DNA of 64,000 nucleotides from Paenibacillus sp. PCH8 (lineage in GTDB: Bacteria; Bacillota; Bacilli; Paenibacillales; Paenibacillaceae): assembly GCF_002968835.1 (NCBI RefSeq), contig NZ_PKQK01000002.1:434001-498000 (forward strand). The letters are read 5' to 3'. Below the pieces are notes generated by a model that worked only from the letters and a program-made list of their open reading frames with translations, was not told the origin of the DNA and searched no databases. The first letter of the stretch is position 1. Each line of letters opens with the position of its first letter. A program made the translations under genes and the position numbers. Shown here piece after piece: positions 60,340 to 64,000 of this stretch.

Positions 60340-60720
60340 TTGATTATCAAGAAGCTAATAATTTGCGTCATCACACTTTGTATTCTACTCATATTGGGTT
60401 TTCTCAGGTGGGACAATCTTGAATCCAGCGCAGACTTTCATTATAAGTATGATCGATGGGCAGGTCAGAAATGGGTAGAGTTCTATCCGCCGCTAGCTGC
60501 TTCTTCCAACAGCATGGAGTTTCCACTTATATATATAGATGAGATAAATCAAAATGATATTAATAAATATTTAGGAAAACAAGCTCTCTCTGGAGAGTTA
60601 GTTAATAAGTGGATTGAAAGAACAAAGTTAACGGATGGATATGTAGGTCTATTATTATTGAATATTCTAGTGGTCATTTACAGTTTCATTAAAATATTTA
60701 TTTTGAGAGACAAAAAATAG
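60340..60720 (+). CDS. Uncharacterised two-helix membrane protein
   Basis: A 126-residue protein. TTG start with AAGGAGGTG 5 bases upstream. Helix 1 is KLIICVITLCILLILGFLRW, a soluble outside part (SSADFHYKYDRWAGQKWVEF, EFPLIYIDEINQNDINKYLG) follows, and helix 2 is LLLLNILVVIYSFIKIFILR. It sits alone after the recombinase relic. No homologue recognised; the composition matches its AT-rich surroundings. Confidence 0.55.
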   Translation: MIIKKLIICVITLCILLILGFLRWDNLESSADFHYKYDRWAGQKWVEFYPPLAASSNSMEFPLIYIDEINQNDINKYLGKQALSGELVNKWIERTKLTDGYVGLLLLNILVVIYSFIKIFILRDKK

Positions 60721-61001
60721 GATGATCTTGATATCCCTTCAATATACATAGGCACAAGTTGCCAAAGGGCATACTAACACAAAGACAGCAGTCCCCGATA
60801 AGGAACTACTGCCTTTACTCCTTTTAATTGACCCCACTTAATATATAAATGATGTATAAGTGTCATCCCCGAGCCATTGTAATGCTTAAAATATCCACAT
60901 TCAGCGTTTACCGTTCTAAACATACAAATTCCATCCCAATATAAAAGCAGCCAAGATGAAAGCCGAGATGCCAGACATGATGTACATCACCTTTTGCTTA
61001 T
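60721..61001. other. Intergenic region
   Basis: About 280 bases without a gene apart from the hairpin at 60784-60825. Confidence 0.4.
60784..60825 (+). terminator. Probable terminator of the two-helix protein gene
   Basis: Arms GACAGCAGTCCCC and GGAACTACTGCC (several G.U pairs) with a short T-run (CCTTTTAATT) on the plus strand. Confidence 0.4.
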
Positions 61002-62709
61002 CTACAAACTGCTCTTCCGCAGTTTGTAGATAAGCAAGCCAAGAAACGTCACTGCTAGAACAACATATAGTAGGTTAAACATTAAATTGATCCGTAACGA
61101 AGAATAACCAGGATAATTTGGAAAACTAATCTTCGTCTGTATGATGAAAAGATTAAGAAGGAGTACCACACCTGCAAAATTGATTGCAAGATGATATTTA
61201 TTAAAATTGGTCGTAAGATTTCCTCGTTTATTTAGTTTGTTAAGAAGCAACCGGATTAAATAGCCGATTAAAGCAATTAAACTGAAAATGGCGGCAAGCA
61301 AAGCAGGAATAAAAGATATTACAATCAAGTTCACCTTCCATTTCGATACAGGCAAGTTATCCATGTAAGGAGTGAAGGAAATTTTCTCAACCACGCCATT
61401 ATGCTCGACCACATTATAAAGACTACTTAACTCAGCTTTTGAAAATTTGATTATATCAAGCTGCCTGAATAAATCGGTAAATCTAGCGGCAGGCCGTCGT
61501 GCGGATTGAAAATATCCTCCCCCTCCGAAGTAATAATATTAGAATTGACGTTATCACCGAAAATTTCTTTGATAAGCCCATAATAATAAATTTCCTCATA
61601 AGACTGGTTTGTCATGACGACCATCCCGAATTTAGATGCGGGATCAAAGACAAGTTTGCTGGAAAACCCTTTCAGATTCCCCTCATGCATCAGTGTAGGC
61701 ACCCAGTATTCCATCTCAACGAACCCATGTGCAAATCGCGGAGTAGAGGTCCCATCATAATAGAGACTTGTTGATAACATTTCGTATCCCTGTTCTTAAA
61801 TAATACATTGCTATCATCCACAGGCATCAACGCAGCAAGGAATTCCCCTAAATCTTCTGCTGTCCCAATCGCTGCCCCTGTAGGATAAAACGTTACGTAT
61901 ACTCTGTTCTCAGGGATCAGTTTCAAATCTTTTGTATACCCTTCAATCTCATTTCTTCTTTGTGCTAGGTCTGGATGATCTTGCCCCGTTGGATGAATTG
62001 AAGTGTCGTTCATATGAAGCGGTTCGAAAATATGTTGATTGACATACTCATAATAAGGTTGGCCACTTACTTCTTCCACGATGTAACCGGCTAAACCAAC
62101 GCCGTAGTTCGAATAACCCACTATACTATTTGGTTTAAATATCTGTTTCGGCTCATTTTTACACAACGTTTCTCCCAATTCTAACGTTTCATTCTCGGAG
62201 TAATAAAATACCTCAGCCGCTGTTTGATCTTCCCAACCCGCATTGTGATGCATCAGGTTCATTAGGATAATTGGATCATCATATTTCAGTTTTTTGAAGA
62301 ATCCCTCTGGCAGATATTCCTGGATATCCATCTCCAGATCAAGTTTTCCTTGTTCGACAAGCTGCATCACACTCGTATAGACCAACAGTTTAGAGATGGA
62401 AGCCCATTCAAACACAGTAGAGGTATCCGCCTTTCGCTGTTTCTCAATATCTGCGTAACCATATGCCTTATTCACAATGGTTTCACCGTCTTTGATAGCT
62501 ACAACCGAAACGGCAGCCGTATACTTCTCATACGAGGCAACATAAGCATCAATCGTTTCCTCTAACTTGGATAAAGGAATTCTGAATGGTGTAGTCTCAA
62601 CCTGTTCTTCAGCGTGGGCAGGTACCGCTATTGCCATAATGATAAATATGAATGATAGAACACAAGCGGTTACCTTGTTAACCGTGTGATATCCACGATT
62701 CATCTGCAT
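61002..62709 (-). pseudogene. Secreted serine hydrolase (class C beta-lactamase-like) with membrane C-terminus, frameshifted
   Basis: A gene of about 570 codons. It has a signal peptide (VTACVLSFIFIIMAIAVPAH), a beta-lactamase-type domain with SxxK in FEWASISKLLVYTSVMQLVE, YSN in GYSNYGVGLAGYIV, and HEGNLKGFSSKLVF later, and a C-terminal block of three helices (VISFIPALLAAIFSLIALIG and others). Reading jumps at DTKCYQQ, where one A is missing in an A3 run (61769-61772), and again near 61465 (QLDIIKFSKAELSSLYNVVE). Restored, it resembles penicillin-binding-protein-like hydrolases with a membrane anchor. AAAGGAGAG lies before the ATG. Confidence 0.75.
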
Positions 62710-62820
62710 TAGCTTCTCTCCTTTTATATTAAATGTTAATTACATCTCTTGTTTTCAAGTATGCGTTTTCAAAAAAGTTCACATGACTCTAAATTATTTT
62801 CAAATGCAATTGCACTCCAT

Positions 62821-63195
62821 TCAAGAGATAGGTCGCAGAAGTTCACCTTTCCAATTAACGATGTTTATTTCTTTGTCTTTCAAAAGGCACCAATCAATGA
62901 TTTCACCTATCAATTTTGGCGTGATGATCTCATCGCTCCATTTCGGTGTTAGTACTCTTCTGTATCCTATATACTCTGTTGTCCAGCCTTCAAATTCTTC
63001 TCCGATAATGACTATATTTGGGGGCTTGTTTTTGATACTGTGTTGTCCCACTTCATAAGTGACGATTAACTTCTTATCCTCAGAAACGATATGTAATTTG
63101 ATTATCCCCTCATCGTCAATATCCGGTTCAACATACCAATAAAATAATCGATTGGATCGAACGATTTTACGTTTATATTTTTTTCTTACGCCCAT
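62821..63195 (-). CDS. Hypothetical small cytosolic protein
   Basis: A 124-residue protein. It starts MGVRKKYKRKIVRSNRLFYW with a basic N-terminus and continues as a beta-rich fold (GIIKLHIVSEDKKLIVTYEV) and a C-terminal half ending EIIDWCLLKDKEINIVNWKG ELLRPIS. No family recognised. Its position in a row of single small genes in AT-rich DNA recalls immunity-protein loci, but nothing in the sequence proves that. Confidence 0.5.
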   Translation of the reverse strand: MGVRKKYKRKIVRSNRLFYWYVEPDIDDEGIIKLHIVSEDKKLIVTYEVGQHSIKNKPPNIVIIGEEFEGWTTEYIGYRRVLTPKWSDEIITPKLIGEIIDWCLLKDKEINIVNWKGELLRPIS

Positions 63196-63215
63196 AAATC
63201 ACCTCACATATTTTC

Positions 63216-63538
63216 TTACCACTGTATGAAGTATTTCAGTCCTTCCTCAACATCTCCTCCCCTCTACCTCCAGCAATTCCATCACCAGGAAAGTGTTTTT
63301 CGAAATATAATCCTTGGCCTTCTCCCTCATTACAGTCCCATGCAATGGTATCTAAATCTTTTAATAGAGTATGTAATGTCTCTTCACTGCAGTTTACTAG
63401 TTTCATAGGGCAAGGCAAATAGATTTGTCCTCCATAATCACCCTCCATAATTACATATGCATCTGGAGTATCTACGGCTTTCTTAAAACTGTCTATAAAC
63501 TGATTGTTCGGTAGTCCATTTGCTTCATTAAGGATAAA
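63216..63538 (-). pseudogene. Conserved hypothetical gene, truncated and frameshifted
   Basis: The readable frame lacks a start codon: FILNEANGLPNNQFIDSFKK, AVDTPDAYVIMEGDYGGQIY, LPCPMKLVNCSEETLHTLLK and DTIAWDCNEGEGQGLYFEKH. Related Bacillus proteins, as I remember them, continue GSGIAGGMGGG-VTEGLW; here the frame breaks after GIAGG near 63262, and an adjacent frame carries DVEEGLKYFIQW before a stop at 63216. Both ends therefore look damaged. Confidence 0.5.
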
Positions 63539-63550
63539 TTAGTTATTTAC

Positions 63551-63569
63551 TTCATTCATTCATTCATTC
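63551..63569 (+). repeat. Tetranucleotide repeat (TTCA)n at a stop codon
   Basis: About 4.5 units of TTCA. The lipoprotein gene reads GGAATGAATGAATGA in this tract (MNE then TGA), so a change in unit number would shift the reading frame at its very end. Confidence 0.5.
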
Positions 63570-64000
63570 CTATGACTTGTTCAATTGCTATATTAAATTC
63601 TTTAACATTAATGTTTAAATTGATTATTCCTTCTTTATCCAGTCCTTTTGTATCTAATCTAAAATTACCTGCCACTGGTGCCGAACTATTACCATCAACT
63701 CTCTCATTTATGTCCAATTTAATGCTTCTATCAATTAATCGCTCCTGAATATCCTTACTTATGATCGGTTCAACTTTGTTTAGTATTATTGATTTATTGG
63801 TTCTATTCCGTAGATTTAAATTGTATGTTACGACTGTAATACCTGCATTTTCTTCGCTCTCTCCCAGTCCAAATGAAATTGAATTTATTATCAAACCATC
63901 TTCAACAATTTCATCCGTCTTTACACTTCTTGAAATACAACCACTTAGGGCTAGTATCATTAAAAGAAATATTAAAATCATTGAACGCTTTTGATTCTTC
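63556..64000 (-). CDS. Lipoprotein with immunoglobulin-like domain, 5' end at window edge
   Basis: Encodes a lipoprotein with a signal peptide (SMILIFLLMILALSGC, lipobox LSGC) and a mature beta-sandwich-like part of about 115 residues (SFGLGESEENAGITVVTYNL, NRTNKSIILNKVEPIISKDI). Codons K-N-Q-K-R-S precede the first ATG in frame and end with a G at base 64000, so the true ATG probably starts at base 64000 with its first bases outside. The C-terminus ends at the TTCA repeat. Function unknown. Confidence 0.55.
   Translation of the reverse strand, partial: KNQKRSMILIFLLMILALSGCISRSVKTDEIVEDGLIINSISFGLGESEENAGITVVTYNLNLRNRTNKSIILNKVEPIISKDIQERLIDRSIKLDINERVDGNSSAPVAGNFRLDTKGLDKEGIINLNINVKEFNIAIEQVIGMNE

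Overview
The window most likely comes from a Paenibacillus or close relative. It is moderate-GC Firmicutes DNA with strong AGGAGG ribosome binding sites and hairpin-plus-T-run terminators. Supporting gene families are a large triple-SLH surface protein, a YesM/YesN-type two-component system beside an LplA/B/C-type sugar transporter, YdbS/YdbT PH-domain membrane proteins, an HssRS-HrtAB heme-stress module and a Btr-type AraC regulator fused to a siderophore-binding domain. No rRNA, tRNA, CRISPR array or intact mobile element was seen.

Layout. 0-2.3 kb: 5' part of a secreted M60-like metallopeptidase, then wreckage of an IS4-type transposase and an SRAP-like fragment. 2.3-15 kb: minus-strand array of small single genes (Nudix, HAD, GNAT, HD, phospholipase-like, a PH-domain pair), several broken. 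15.2-17.7 kb: the SLH protein. 18-27 kb: GNAT, isochorismatase-type hydrolase, AAA ATPase, a coupled glycosyltransferase-GtrA / phosphodiester-glycosidase operon, a radical SAM protein, a histidine phosphatase and a DUF2569 protein. 27-31 kb: an orphan beta-rich protein, an RNAP-alpha-CTD-like protein, an aminoglycoside-phosphotransferase-like kinase, DUF4304 and Nudix. 31-35 kb: hssR-hssS-hrtB-hrtA, with an HssR-type direct repeat in front of hrtB. 35.1-36.3 kb: a zinc-type CDF exporter behind a consensus promoter and palindromic operator. 36-39 kb: SHOCT, MepB, kinase, Nudix and HAD genes. 39.7-42.5 kb: two Fur-like boxes, a siderophore-binding lipoprotein and an AraC-PBP regulator. 42.6-47.7 kb: DUF4085, Nudix, a divergent HxlR/NAD(P)H-oxidoreductase pair, a FusB-type EF-G-binding protein, a retropepsin-like protease with a small partner, and a truncated GNAT. 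47.8-55.3 kb: a sugar ABC transporter (two permeases, solute-binding lipoprotein) around its sensor kinase and regulator. 55.5-64 kb: AT-rich, island-like DNA with a secreted DUF6973 protein plus a membrane peptide, a bacteriocin-like secreted protein plus a membrane partner, a dead tyrosine recombinase, a serine hydrolase and small hypothetical genes.

A striking property is the number of genes broken by one missing base in a short homopolymer (ydbS twice, a HAD phosphatase, the YesN regulator, the serine hydrolase, probably the AraC regulator). Each reads through cleanly if one base is restored, so base-calling error is a serious alternative to real decay. Other lesions look genuine: the transposase, the DUF1877 gene, the recombinase with two stop codons, and a Nudix gene with TAG where Trp is expected.

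The best candidates for something new are the secreted protein with a glycine-rich membrane-inserting segment and its membrane neighbour (58.1-59.5 kb), the DUF6973/membrane-peptide pair (55.6-56.7 kb), and the coupled retropepsin/partner pair (46.4-47.1 kb). These functional readings are inferences from architecture and context; no homology search was run.
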